Shown here: positions 44,432 through 53,429 of the stretch, in pieces
How the letters are laid out: the number at the start of each line of letters is the position of its first letter
Position numbering within the stretch: position 1 is the first letter of the stretch
Assembly (NCBI RefSeq): GCF_047302405.1
Contig: NZ_CP154853.1
Coordinates: 2,170,001-2,234,000 of the forward strand
DNA: 64,000 bases
Source: Alkalihalobacillus sp047302405
GTDB lineage: Bacteria; Bacillota; Bacilli; Bacillales; Bacillaceae_D
Direction: 5' to 3'
Position numbers and translations under genes: made by a program
The notes under the pieces: model-generated
Told to the model about the DNA's origin: nothing
Seen by the model: only the letters and a program-made list of their open reading frames with translations
Databases searched by the model: none

Positions 44432-45346
44432 TTAATTTGTTACCTCATGTGTAACACACTTTTCGTAAAGACCTTTTTCTTTTAAAACAGAAATTAAAGT
44501 CTCGCCCATAACAGATGGAGTTTCAGCAACCTTCACACCGCAGCTTTCAAGCGTTTTAATCTTTTCAGATGCTGTACCCTTACCACCTGAGATAATCGCT
44601 CCAGCATGGCCCATACGCTTACCTGGAGGAGCTGTTTGACCACCGATGAAACCAACAACCGGTTTAGTCATGTTTTCTTTAATCCATTCAGCTGCTTCTT
44701 CTTCAGCAGTTCCACCGATTTCACCGATCATGATCACGGCATATGTGTCTGGATCTTCATTAAATAGGTTTAAAACATCGATAAAGTTCGTTCCGTTTAC
44801 TGGGTCTCCACCGATCCCAACAGCACTTGATTGACCAATGCCTTCTGTTGATAATTGATGTACCGCTTCATACGTAAGCGTACCAGAACGAGAAACAACA
44901 CCGACATGACCTTTTTTGTGAATGTAACCAGGCATGATCCCAATTTTACATTCTTCAGGCGTGATAACACCTGGGCAGTTAGGTCCGATTAAACGAGTTT
45001 TCTTACCTTCCATATAACGTTTAACAGAAACCATGTCCATTACAGGGATTCCCTCTGTAATACAAATCGCTAAATCTAATTCAGCGTCAACCGCTTCCAT
45101 AATAGAATCTGCCGCAAATGCAGGTGGTACATAAATAACGGACGCGTTTGCACCAGTTGCTGCAACCGCTTCAGAAACTGTATTAAATACTGGGATTCCT
45201 TCTACTTCCGTTCCACCTTTACCAGGCGTTACACCACCAACGACATTTGTACCGTACTCAACAGCTTGTTGGGTATGGAATAAACCTGTTTTACCTGTAA
45301 TCCCTTGAACAATAACCTTTGTATCTTTGTTTATAAGGATACTCAT
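44432..45346 (-). CDS. sucD: Succinyl-CoA synthetase alpha subunit
   Basis: Binds CoA and carries the phosphohistidine in the TCA-cycle step succinyl-CoA to succinate plus nucleoside triphosphate. 304 residues; CoA-binding GITGKTGLFHTQQAVEYGTNVVGG near the start, GIMPGYIHKKGHVGVVSRSGTLTYEA, and the phosphorylated His in the GKRMGHAGAIISGGKG segment. It follows sucC by 18 nt. The reaction would also serve succinyl-CoA from aromatic breakdown in the adjacent cluster (inference). Confidence 0.98.
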   Translation of the reverse strand: MSILINKDTKVIVQGITGKTGLFHTQQAVEYGTNVVGGVTPGKGGTEVEGIPVFNTVSEAVAATGANASVIYVPPAFAADSIMEAVDAELDLAICITEGIPVMDMVSVKRYMEGKKTRLIGPNCPGVITPEECKIGIMPGYIHKKGHVGVVSRSGTLTYEAVHQLSTEGIGQSSAVGIGGDPVNGTNFIDVLNLFNEDPDTYAVIMIGEIGGTAEEEAAEWIKENMTKPVVGFIGGQTAPPGKRMGHAGAIISGGKGTASEKIKTLESCGVKVAETPSVMGETLISVLKEKGLYEKCVTHEVTN

Positions 45347-45364
45347 TTCTTTCGTCCCGCCTTT

Positions 45365-46525
45365 CTATTTAACTAGAGATACGATTTTTTGTGCGCCATC
45401 AGCCATGGAATCAGCCGCTGTAATATTTAAGCCTGATTCATTTAAAATCTTCTTACCTAAATCAACATTTGTACCTTCTAAACGTACAACTAAAGGAATT
45501 TCTAAACCAATTTGTTTTGTGGCTGCTACAACACCTTCTGCAATGATGTCACATTTCATGATACCACCAAAGATGTTAACGAAAATCCCTTTAACTTTGT
45601 CATCAGATAAGATAATTTTGAAAGCTTCTGTTACTTTCTCAGTTGTCGCACCGCCCCCAACATCAAGGAAGTTAGCCGGATCACCATGGTAATGTTTAAT
45701 AATGTCCATCGTTGCCATCGCAAGTCCGGCACCATTAACCATACAACCGATGTTTCCATCTAATGCGATATAACTTAAATCGTATTTAGATGCTTCGATT
45801 TCTTTTTCATCCTCTTCCTCTAAATCACGGAAAGCGAGAACGTCTTTTTGACGGTAAAGAGCATTGGAATCAAAGTTTAACTTTGCATCTAGTGCCATTA
45901 CTTTTCCATCTCCAGTTGTTACAAGTGGGTTAATTTCAGCAATCGAAGCATCGTTATCAACAAATGCTTTATATAAGCCCATCATGAACTTAACCGTTTG
46001 TCCAACTAACTCTTTCGGAATATTAATATTAAAAGCAATTCTTCTTGCTTGATATCCTTGCAACCCTACTGCTGGGTCAATGATTTCTTTAAAGATTTTT
46101 TCAGGAGTTGCTTCTGCCACTTCCTCAATTTCTGTTCCACCTTCTTCAGAAGCCATTAAAACGATACGTGATGTAGCACTATCTAAAACTAGTCCCACAT
46201 AATATTCTTTCTTAATATCGCAGCCTTCTTCAATAAGTAAGCGCTTTACTTCTTTACCTTCAGGACCTGTTTGATGAGTTACTAATGTCTTTCCTAAAAT
46301 CTCATTAGCGTATGTACGAACTTCATCAAGGTTTTTGGCAACCTTAACGCCGCCTGCTTTCCCACGTCCACCTGCATGGATTTGAGCTTTTACTACATTT
46401 ACTTGCGTACCTAACTCTTTGGCAGCTTCTACTGCTTCGTCTACAGAAAATGCCACTTTACCATTTGGAACTGCTACTCCATATTGACGAAGGAGTTCTT
46501 TTCCTTGATATTCATGGATATTCAT
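45365..46525 (-). CDS. sucC: Succinyl-CoA synthetase beta subunit
   Basis: ATP-grasp subunit that binds nucleotide and succinate. 386 residues beginning MNIHEYQGKELLRQYGVAVPNG; QIHAGGRGKAGGVKVA is the nucleotide loop and GGIMKCDIIAEGVV lies near the C-terminus. GGAGGCTGGAGAG precedes the ATG. It is the first gene of sucCD. Confidence 0.98.
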   Translation of the reverse strand: MNIHEYQGKELLRQYGVAVPNGKVAFSVDEAVEAAKELGTQVNVVKAQIHAGGRGKAGGVKVAKNLDEVRTYANEILGKTLVTHQTGPEGKEVKRLLIEEGCDIKKEYYVGLVLDSATSRIVLMASEEGGTEIEEVAEATPEKIFKEIIDPAVGLQGYQARRIAFNINIPKELVGQTVKFMMGLYKAFVDNDASIAEINPLVTTGDGKVMALDAKLNFDSNALYRQKDVLAFRDLEEEDEKEIEASKYDLSYIALDGNIGCMVNGAGLAMATMDIIKHYHGDPANFLDVGGGATTEKVTEAFKIILSDDKVKGIFVNIFGGIMKCDIIAEGVVAATKQIGLEIPLVVRLEGTNVDLGKKILNESGLNITAADSMADGAQKIVSLVK

Positions 46526-46889
46526 TCTCTCCAGCCTCCTATCGGTAACATAAATTGTTTCCTACCCAATCATTTTTCGAACGATTGATTAGAACCATAT
46601 TTATTTTAGCATTATTAGAATTATTTGTGGAGGATTTTATTCAATAAATCGACAAATTCTTTTGTATTATAAGAATATTGATGCTCTTTTTCATTAAAAA
46701 CCCGCTTTACTAAACCTTTTCCTCTCCCTTTTCATTCCAAAAAGCTTCTAAAGTTTTTTTATTTTTCTTTTCTTTATACTTGTTTATCATTAACCGATTT
46801 AGCCTTGCCAACCCAAAAAAAGCGATCAATTATTTGTTATTGTAATAAAATAATTCCTGCTCTAGTTACGAATTTAAAATATAATGATT
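46526..46889 (-). promoter_or_regulatory. AT-rich region upstream of sucC
   Basis: This stretch has no gene. A TATAAT hexamer on the minus strand (46666-46671) could be a -10 box for sucCD, but no good -35 lies 16-19 nt upstream. A small inverted repeat (CAATC/GATTG) lies at about 46569-46588. Nothing else is recognised before the IS right-end hairpin at 46900. Confidence 0.35.
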
Positions 46890-47640
46890 TGAAAAATCAA
46901 AACCACCCGTGATAACGGGTGGTTTGCTCTACGGCTGAAAGCCTTTGTTACTGACCAAACCCTAAAGGGCTACTGAACGGTTCGCCATGTGTACTCCTTT
47001 TACTGGCCAGACCTCAAAGGCCTACTTTTTGTATGATTTCTTCTTCTTTTTTAGTTCTTCACCTGTAAATGGGTCGACATATTCTAAAAGACTCAATTGT
47101 TCGGCCACTATATCATCTTGTATTTGATTTTTGATGTATTCTTGTATCACTTTCTTATTTCTCCCTACCGTATCTACATAGAAACCGGTACACCAAAATT
47201 TACGATTTCCATATCGATATTTTAGGTTGGCATGTCGATCAAAAATCATTAAACTGCTCTTCCCTTTCAAATAGCCCACAAATGAAGACACACTTATTTT
47301 AGGCGGAATACTAACCAACATATGTATATGGTCTACGCAGGCTGTTGCCTCTATAATCTCTACACCCTTTCGTTCACACAAGGTTCTTAAAATTTCACCT
47401 ATATCTTTTTTTAGTCTCCCATAAATAGCTTGCCTCCTATATTTGGGTGCAAACACAATATGATACTTACAATTCCACTTTGTGTGTGCTAAACTGTTAG
47501 TGTCTTTTGACATGAAAACTCCTCCGTATGCTTGATATTCTGGTTGGCGAACCAAAATATATTTTAGCACCTCGGGGGAGTTTTTTTAATACCTCGCTCT
47601 AAGCTTTTTGGAACCCTAGGCCGAGCCTAGGGTTTTCATT
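46890..47640 (-). mobile_element. IS200-type insertion sequence (tnpA only)
   Basis: A tnpA gene is bracketed by two perfect hairpins. The left end has 10-bp arms AACCCTAGGC/GCCTAGGGTT (47612-47634) and the right end 11-bp arms AAACCACCCGT/ACGGGTGGTTT (46900-46925). IS200/IS605 elements have such subterminal hairpins and no inverted terminal repeats or target duplication. Between tnpA and the right end is an imperfect direct repeat (ACTGACCAAACCCTAAAGGGCTACT and a variant). A hairpin TGGTT/AACCA lies in the tnpA leader. No tnpB is present. The exact ends are approximate. Confidence 0.85.
47022..47513 (-). CDS. tnpA: IS200/IS605-family transposase TnpA
   Basis: Single-strand Y1 HUH transposase. 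163 residues from ATG 47511-47513 (MSKDTNSLAHTKWNCKYH) after ACGGAGGAG. The HUH motif is DHIHMLVSIPP and the catalytic Tyr is in FWCTGFYVDTVGRN; the N-terminal KYHIVFAPKYRRQ segment is typical. It appears intact, so the element may be active. The upstream 19 in-frame codons are in the leader hairpin region and are not counted. Confidence 0.96.
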   Translation of the reverse strand: MSKDTNSLAHTKWNCKYHIVFAPKYRRQAIYGRLKKDIGEILRTLCERKGVEIIEATACVDHIHMLVSIPPKISVSSFVGYLKGKSSLMIFDRHANLKYRYGNRKFWCTGFYVDTVGRNKKVIQEYIKNQIQDDIVAEQLSLLEYVDPFTGEELKKKKKSYKK

Positions 47641-47645
47641 TCCAC

Positions 47646-47683
47646 AATAAGAAAAATCCATAGAAAATCAGCTCTATGGATTT
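47646..47683 (-). terminator. Intrinsic terminator after the benzoate-CoA ligase gene
   Basis: The minus strand shows AAATCCATAGA pairing with TCTATGGATTT, an 8-nt loop and a T-rich tail (TTTTTCTT), 8 nt past the ligase stop. It marks the end of the paa-type operon. Confidence 0.88.
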
Positions 47684-47690
47684 CATATAC

Positions 47691-49268
47691 TTATACTCTT
47701 AAACGGAAGCGTTGGATTTTTCCTGAAGCTGTTTTTGGTAAATCATCAATAAACTCAATTTCTCGAGGGTATTTATAAGGGGCTAAATGCTCCTTTACAT
47801 ATAATCTTAACTCATCTTTTAACATTTCTGTTCCTTCAATCCCAGCTTTTAAAACGATATAGGCTTTAGGATATACGAGATGATTCGCTGTCTCTTTCCC
47901 AACAACCGCTACTTCTAGTACTTTCGGATGTTGAAAAAGAATGTTTTCAATTTCAATTGGCGAAACCCAGATCCCCCCTACTTTTAACATGTCATCCGAT
48001 CGTCCTGAATACCAAAAATAGCCGTTTTCATCCAGATAGTATTTGTCTCCAGTATGCATCCATTCTCCATAAAACTTACGCTGATTTTCTTTTTTATTAC
48101 ACCAATATCCCCCTGTTAAGCTATCCCCTTTAATGACAAGGTCGCCTACCTCATTCGGTCCTAACTCGATCGATTGGTCGTTCAAAATTTTCGCTTCGTA
48201 ACCCGGCACTAATTTCCCAGTACTCCCAGGTTGAATATCGCCAATCCGATTTGATAAGAAAATATGCAACGCCTCGGTTGAACCAATACCATCCAAAATA
48301 TCTAATTGAAAGACCTCTTTCCACCTTTTGTAGAAAGAAGCCGGCAAAGCTTCTCCCGCTGAAACACAGACTCGAATAGACGACAAATCAGGAACGATCC
48401 CCGTCTGCTCCACATAGTTCAACATTGCTCCATATAAGGTAGGGACTCCAAAAAAGATAGTCGGCTTCGCTTTTTCAATTTGTTCAAAAACCTTATCTGG
48501 TTTCGGTCTCTCACTCATCAAAACCGTCGTTCCACCAACCCCTAGCGGAAAATACATCCCATTCCCTAATCCATAAGCAAAAAATAATTTAGAAGCCGAG
48601 AACGTTATATCATCCTCTGTCATGTTTAATATGTTTTTCGCATAATTTTCTAAAGCTGCTTCCATATTTTGTTGCTGATGGATGACCCCTTTTGGTTTGC
48701 CTGTACTCCCGGAACTATAAAGCCAAAATCCTGGATCTTCTGCCCCACTATGATAGGTTTGACAACCCTCTGAACCCGTATTTAAAAACCGATAAAAATC
48801 AAGTTCTTCATGAGCTCCTTTCTCTTTTGTATCGATTACAATCACATGTTTTAAATAAATAAATCTCTCTTTATTTTCTTTCATCTTTTGCCAAATCTCT
48901 GACTCTACGACGAGAACCTTCGCACGGCTGTCATTTAATAAGTATTCATAATCCTGTGTCGGTAACATCGTATTCACCGGAATCGGCACCGCACCGATTT
49001 TCATCGCCCCATAAAAAGTGACGATAAACTCGGCTGAATCGTAGGCTAATAACAGGACTCGATTTTCACTTTCAACATGGATTTTTTTGAAAGCGTCACC
49101 AATTTGATTAACACGTGTTAAGAGTTCGTTGTACGTAAGGCTTTTATCATCTGAATAAATCGCGACTTTTTCCCCTAACCCCTTTTTAACATTCTCCTCA
49201 ATAAAACGGTTTGTTGCATTATAGTGCTCCTTAACCCCGACTAAATTTAATGCATGTGAATCGATCAT
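47691..49268 (-). CDS. Benzoate-CoA ligase family enzyme
   Basis: Adenylate-forming ligase expected to activate an aromatic acid to its CoA thioester using ATP. 525 residues; P-loop YSSGSTGKPKG at 184-194, GIGSTEALHIFLSN (the benzoate-CoA-ligase form of the A5 motif), A7/A8 GDKYYLDENGYFWYSGRSDDMLKVGG, and the A10 Lys517 in TASGKIQR. The N-terminal PVNTMLPTQDYEYLLNDSRA is also typical of benzoate-CoA ligases rather than PaaK-type phenylacetate ligases. The actual acid (benzoate, substituted benzoate, other) cannot be read from sequence. Last gene of the cluster, 116 nt after an enoyl-CoA hydratase. Confidence 0.88.
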   Translation of the reverse strand: MIDSHALNLVGVKEHYNATNRFIEENVKKGLGEKVAIYSDDKSLTYNELLTRVNQIGDAFKKIHVESENRVLLLAYDSAEFIVTFYGAMKIGAVPIPVNTMLPTQDYEYLLNDSRAKVLVVESEIWQKMKENKERFIYLKHVIVIDTKEKGAHEELDFYRFLNTGSEGCQTYHSGAEDPGFWLYSSGSTGKPKGVIHQQQNMEAALENYAKNILNMTEDDITFSASKLFFAYGLGNGMYFPLGVGGTTVLMSERPKPDKVFEQIEKAKPTIFFGVPTLYGAMLNYVEQTGIVPDLSSIRVCVSAGEALPASFYKRWKEVFQLDILDGIGSTEALHIFLSNRIGDIQPGSTGKLVPGYEAKILNDQSIELGPNEVGDLVIKGDSLTGGYWCNKKENQRKFYGEWMHTGDKYYLDENGYFWYSGRSDDMLKVGGIWVSPIEIENILFQHPKVLEVAVVGKETANHLVYPKAYIVLKAGIEGTEMLKDELRLYVKEHLAPYKYPREIEFIDDLPKTASGKIQRFRLRV

Positions 49269-49326
49269 TTATTTCCCTCCAGTTGAAAAAATGATACGTC
49301 TCTACCCGTTTAAATTCAGGAAAATC

Positions 49327-49352
49327 AAGGTAAAAACCATGGTTTTTACCTT
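49327..49352. repeat. 26-bp perfect palindrome between hydratase and ligase genes
   Basis: The sequence AAGGTAAAAACCA and its exact complement meet at 49339/49340 (centre CCATGG). There is no T-run after it in either direction, so it is not a standard terminator; an operator or mRNA processing/stability hairpin is possible. Confidence 0.7.
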
Positions 49353-49384
49353 AGATTCACCCTTTTCACAACATTTGATGACGC

Positions 49385-50182
49385 TTACTTCCCAGACCAG
49401 TCAGCTGAACGTTTTTCAATAAAAGCACTTAATCCTTCTTGGGCATCCTCCGAACGGAATAAGAGATTTTGTAATTCACCTTCATAGCGAATTGCGGCAT
49501 TTAGTGGCATTTCTTTTCCATTCATAATCGAGAGCTTAATGTTTGAGGCTGCATACGTCGCACTGCCCGCAATCTTTTCGGCATAAGCCAAGGTTTTCGC
49601 TCGCGTTTCTTCTTGCGGGTAGATGCGGTCAACAAGACGAATGTCTAATGCTTCTTGTGGGGTTAACGTTTCGCCCGTTAAGTTTAAGTCTAACGCTTTG
49701 GAATGACCGACTTGACGAGCAAGGCGTTGCGTTCCCCCTGTTCCTGCTAGCACACCAAGCGTAATTTCGGGTAAGCCAATTTTTCCAGCTGTATCCCCCA
49801 TAAAACGAAGGTCACAAGCTAGAGCCATTTCTAACCCTCCCCCTACGGTATGTCCTTCTAAACAAGCAATCCAGATTTGGGGAGAACGAGCCATTTTATC
49901 TAACGTTTCATTACAGAACAAGCAGAATTGCGTTTTAAACCTTGGCTCTGCTGCTTTTAAAAAGTTGATGTTCGCTCCAGCTGAGAAAAATTTCGGCATG
50001 TCACTCATTAAAACGGCTACTTTAATGTCACTATCAAATCGAATGTCATCAATCGCAGCATTTAATTCTTTATAATAGTCTAAATCATACGCATTCGTTT
50101 TGTTAACATGAATATGAACCTCGGCTACTCCGTTTTTCTTCACTACCGTTAAATTCTTTTTTTCTGTTTCTACAGTGGACAT
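49385..50182 (-). CDS. Enoyl-CoA hydratase/isomerase family protein, copy 1
   Basis: Crotonase-fold enzyme of 265 residues. The oxyanion-hole segments are FSAGANINF and LEGHTVGGGLEMALACD, with acid/base Glu118 and Glu139 (GLPEITLGVLAG). It could hydrate an unsaturated acyl-CoA, or isomerise/hydrolyse an epoxide- or oxepin-type product as PaaG and PaaF do. From about 49404 to 50143 the DNA is identical by eye to 61254-61993; only the first 15 or so codons and the last few differ. It follows the aldehyde dehydrogenase gene by about 65 nt and has a good GAGGAATT site. Confidence 0.9.
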   Translation of the reverse strand: MSTVETEKKNLTVVKKNGVAEVHIHVNKTNAYDLDYYKELNAAIDDIRFDSDIKVAVLMSDMPKFFSAGANINFLKAAEPRFKTQFCLFCNETLDKMARSPQIWIACLEGHTVGGGLEMALACDLRFMGDTAGKIGLPEITLGVLAGTGGTQRLARQVGHSKALDLNLTGETLTPQEALDIRLVDRIYPQEETRAKTLAYAEKIAGSATYAASNIKLSIMNGKEMPLNAAIRYEGELQNLLFRSEDAQEGLSAFIEKRSADWSGK

Positions 50183-50247
50183 AATAATTCCTCCTCGTAT
50201 TTATCAAAATTTTATTTTAGATACATTGATAGAGCGCATATTAAAGT

Positions 50248-51732
50248 TTAAATTCCAAATAAATTTAATGGACGTTCTCCAATGTATGAAACCACACTTT
50301 TTGTCTCTGTATAAAGATCTAGCGTCTCTATCGATAACTCACGACCAAAACCAGACTGTTTATAACCACCAAATGGCGTTCCAGGGAAAGCTGAAATAGG
50401 ATTATTAATCATCACAATCCCCGCTTTTAAAGCTTTGGCTACTCGATGAGCTTTGCCATGATCCTTCGTCCAAATCGCCGAGCCTAACCCAAAGATTGAG
50501 TCGTTTGCACGCTCGACCACTTCTTTTTCATCGGAAAATTTCATAAGAACCACAACTGGACCAAATACTTCTTCTTGAGCGATTCTCATATCATTGGTGA
50601 CATTCCCAATCACCGTTGGCAAATACCAATAACCGTCTTTATATTCTTCACCCTCAGGAATTTGGCCACCATATAACACTTTGCCGCCTTCTTTAACCGC
50701 AAGCGCTACATAACCATCGACAACCTCTTGATGACCTTTGGAAATTAGAGCCCCAACATGTGTTTCTTTATTAAACGGGTCGCCTACTTTTAATGCTTTT
50801 GTTTTTTCAATAAACTTGCTCACAAATTCATCATAAATATTTTCATGAATAAATAATCTTGATCTTGCTTCACATGATTGTCCTGTATTATAAAAAATGC
50901 CATAAACAGAACCGACAACCGCTCCCTCAAGATCACAATCATCAAAAACGATGTTTGGCGATTTCCCACCTAATTCAAGGGTGACTCGTTTTAAGGTACC
51001 AGAAGCTTTGGCCATAATGTCCTTACCTGTCTCAGTCTCACCTGTAAAGGCGACCTTATCCACACCAGCATGCTCTGTAAGGTAAGGACCAATTTCCGAG
51101 CCACTACCAGTGATAACGTTTACAACCCCTGGAGGCACGCCTGCCTCTTTACAAATATCAGCTAACATATAAGCGGTTACAGGGGTATGGGAAGCGGGTT
51201 TCAAAATGACGGTACAACCAGCTGCAAGAGCAGGGGCCACTTTCCAAGCCGCCATCATTAGTGGATAATTCCACGGAATAATCTGAGCACAGACACCAAC
51301 AGGCTCTTTTAATGTATAATTAAAAAACTGGCCCGGCATTGGGTTTGTACGCCCTCCAAAGGTAGCAATTGTCCCCGCATAAAACTCAAAATCCTCAATC
51401 GCTTGATTAATTTGCCCTTGAGCTGCAGCAACGGTTTTGCCCGTATCCAAAACTTCCGCTTCAACAAGTTCACTAAAACGCTCCCTCATAACTGCGGCAA
51501 TTTGATTTAAAATACGTGCCCTTTTGGTGTGAGATGTTCTTGGCCATTTTCCCGATTCAAAAGCCGCACGAGCAGCTTCAACTGTCCGGTCAACATCCTC
51601 TTTTGTTGCTTTCGCTACTCGAGCAATCAGCTCACCTGTAGCAGGATTATACGTCTCAAAAAATTTCTCATCACGGCTGTTTGTATATTCTCCATTAATA
51701 AATAGTTGGTAAGTATCTTTAATTACGGACAC
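50248..51732 (-). CDS. NAD(P)-dependent aldehyde dehydrogenase
   Basis: Oxidises an aldehyde to an acid. 494 residues from GTG 51730-51732 (MSVIKDTYQLFINGE), 8 nt after AAGGAG. Catalytic Cys in NTGQSCEARSR, Glu in VTLELGGKSPNIV, cofactor loop FTGETETG, and C-terminal PFGGYKQSGFGRE. The sequence is of the betaine/general ALDH class. In this context it may oxidise a ring-opening semialdehyde, the job done by BoxD in the benzoyl-CoA pathway or the ALDH part of PaaZ (inference); no MaoC hydratase domain is fused to it. Confidence 0.92.
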   Translation of the reverse strand: MSVIKDTYQLFINGEYTNSRDEKFFETYNPATGELIARVAKATKEDVDRTVEAARAAFESGKWPRTSHTKRARILNQIAAVMRERFSELVEAEVLDTGKTVAAAQGQINQAIEDFEFYAGTIATFGGRTNPMPGQFFNYTLKEPVGVCAQIIPWNYPLMMAAWKVAPALAAGCTVILKPASHTPVTAYMLADICKEAGVPPGVVNVITGSGSEIGPYLTEHAGVDKVAFTGETETGKDIMAKASGTLKRVTLELGGKSPNIVFDDCDLEGAVVGSVYGIFYNTGQSCEARSRLFIHENIYDEFVSKFIEKTKALKVGDPFNKETHVGALISKGHQEVVDGYVALAVKEGGKVLYGGQIPEGEEYKDGYWYLPTVIGNVTNDMRIAQEEVFGPVVVLMKFSDEKEVVERANDSIFGLGSAIWTKDHGKAHRVAKALKAGIVMINNPISAFPGTPFGGYKQSGFGRELSIETLDLYTETKSVVSYIGERPLNLFGI

Positions 51733-51813
51733 ATAAAACACTCCTTCATCTCAACATTATCAAAGCTTCTATAAATTTAGTTGATAAATTGGTACTGCGA
51801 TTGAAAAGGAAAA

Positions 51814-52563
51814 CTAGTTTTCTATTAATTCTTTTTGTATATTTTTAAGGTGATCGTAATGGTAAAAGCCTTTTTTAGTCTCGCCACCAACCCACTTCGC
51901 GAAAACGAGCTTTTTAATTAAAGGTGCTGGACGGTAACGCTCTTCGCCAAATTGACGATAAAGGCCTGATAAGACCGCATATACATCTTCAATTCCGATT
52001 TTCTCTGCCCACTCTAAAGGTCCAAGTGGATAGTTCACACCTTTTTTCATCGCGGTGTCAATCGCTTTGGCCGAAGCAATCTTTTCAGTTAAAGCATAAG
52101 CAGCCTCATTAATAATAAGAGCTAATATACGTGGATACACCATGCCTACCTCATCTTCGACCACTTCTACACTAAGTCCAATCTTTTGAAAGAGCTCAGC
52201 TGTTTTGGCTAAATAGATGGAATCAGCTTGTAATGGCTTTGCTACTTCTACTAAATCATGTTCAGAAAAATTGGCATATGTCGCAAAACCTATCAGTCGT
52301 TCCGGATGGGTCATCCACGAACCTACTTCGGTTGCCGTTAATGCAAGGCAAGAGGTTACAATTAACGCTTCTTCAGCAACAATCGTTTCGATTTTTTCAA
52401 TCGCCTGCCGTTTTTCCTCGATCAAATGATTTGTTTCGATAACTATATGTGTATGAGGGTCGACTTGATTGACACTCACTTGAAAATCCGTTTCTGAAAG
52501 AGCATCCGCTAGAGCGTGGGCTAATAGATGCTCCCCAAAAATAGCGAGAGATATTTTACTCAT
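51814..52563 (-). CDS. Degenerate 3-hydroxyacyl-CoA dehydrogenase-like protein
   Basis: 249 residues. The C-terminal half is clearly the 3HCDH helical domain (YPRILALIINEAAYALTEKIASAKAIDTAMKKGVNYPLGPLEWAEKIGIEDV and ETKKGFYHY). The N-terminal half is a shortened Rossmann-like region in which the glycine-rich loop is replaced by IFGEHLLAHAL. The catalytic-His motif of the family (GLHFFNP) is replaced by GFATYAN, so the His position is Ala94. It is therefore probably not a normal NAD-dependent dehydrogenase. The start ATG overlaps the paaH stop region by 8 bp, so it is coupled to the intact paaH. Confidence 0.8.
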   Translation of the reverse strand: MSKISLAIFGEHLLAHALADALSETDFQVSVNQVDPHTHIVIETNHLIEEKRQAIEKIETIVAEEALIVTSCLALTATEVGSWMTHPERLIGFATYANFSEHDLVEVAKPLQADSIYLAKTAELFQKIGLSVEVVEDEVGMVYPRILALIINEAAYALTEKIASAKAIDTAMKKGVNYPLGPLEWAEKIGIEDVYAVLSGLYRQFGEERYRPAPLIKKLVFAKWVGGETKKGFYHYDHLKNIQKELIEN

Positions 52564-53413
52564 AAGAATAAAAACCTCCTTTTGTCTTCCTGCCTAAACG
52601 CCCAGCCTGCACGAGCCTTTCTTGATAAAAATGGGGACGGAAGCGATTTTCACCGTAATAATTTTGATGAACCGTTTTAGTAGTCGCTAAGTTAATATCG
52701 ATTCCGATTAAATCTTGTAATTCAAAAGGTCCCATTTTAAAATGACCGGCCTTTTTCATAATGCGGTCGATTTGCTCCACACTCGCTACACCATCATTCA
52801 TAATTCTTAACGCCTCGTTGTAAAATGGCCTAGCGACACGATTGACGATAAAACCAGGAGTATCCTTACAAAGAACGGCTGTTTTCTTTAAACTAGTTGC
52901 CCAATTAAAAAGCTGCTCGACGGTTTGCTCAGTTGTATTAATACCGGAAACCACTTCAACAAGTGGCATTAACGGTGCGGGATTAAAAAAATGTAATCCA
53001 GCTACTTTTTCCGGCTGCTTTAGAGCTCCAGCAATTTCCGTAATCGATAGCGAAGAGGTATTAGTAGCCAGTATCGTCTTATCGTCACAAATGTCTTCTA
53101 ATTGTTTAAAAATAGCCTGCTTCACTTCTAATTTTTCCGATGCAGCTTCAATAACGAGATCACAGTCTTTTAGAAGTTCCATCTCCGTTGTCGCTTGTAG
53201 ACAGGCTAACGCATTCGATTTATCTATTTTTGATAATCTTCCTTTTTCGACTAGGCGTGCCAAAATTTTTTCGAGTTGTTCTTCAGCCCTTTGTACCGCC
53301 TGTTTGGAAATATCAAACATAACAGTCTTGTACCCATTTTGAATCGCTAGTTGGACAATGCCTGTTCCCATCGTTCCGGAACCGACCACACCAACCTTCT
53401 TCATTTGGTCCAT
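52556..53413 (-). CDS. paaH: 3-hydroxyacyl-CoA dehydrogenase (PaaH type)
   Basis: NAD-dependent oxidation of a 3-hydroxyacyl-CoA, in the paa pathway 3-hydroxyadipyl-CoA to 3-oxoadipyl-CoA. 285 residues from ATG 53411-53413 after AAAGGGG; the open frame extends 43 codons upstream into sequence with no homology. NAD loop GSGTMG at 11-16, catalytic His141 in GLHFFNPAPLMPLVEV, Ser/Asn contacts in ATNTSSLSITE, and NRVARPFYNEALRI downstream. Confidence 0.93.
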   Translation of the reverse strand: MDQMKKVGVVGSGTMGTGIVQLAIQNGYKTVMFDISKQAVQRAEEQLEKILARLVEKGRLSKIDKSNALACLQATTEMELLKDCDLVIEAASEKLEVKQAIFKQLEDICDDKTILATNTSSLSITEIAGALKQPEKVAGLHFFNPAPLMPLVEVVSGINTTEQTVEQLFNWATSLKKTAVLCKDTPGFIVNRVARPFYNEALRIMNDGVASVEQIDRIMKKAGHFKMGPFELQDLIGIDINLATTKTVHQNYYGENRFRPHFYQERLVQAGRLGRKTKGGFYSYE

Positions 53414-53429
53414 CTTTTTGCCCCTTTCT

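Noticed and set aside
46927..47010. Imperfect repeats near the tnpA 3' end considered as a separate array or riboswitch
   Set aside because: They lie within the IS200 right-end region and are best explained as part of that element.
47514..47570. Longer N-terminus for TnpA (MLKYILVRQPEY)
   Set aside because: Those codons cover the leader hairpin, and a strong GGAGGAG site precedes the internal ATG that gives the usual IS200 TnpA start.
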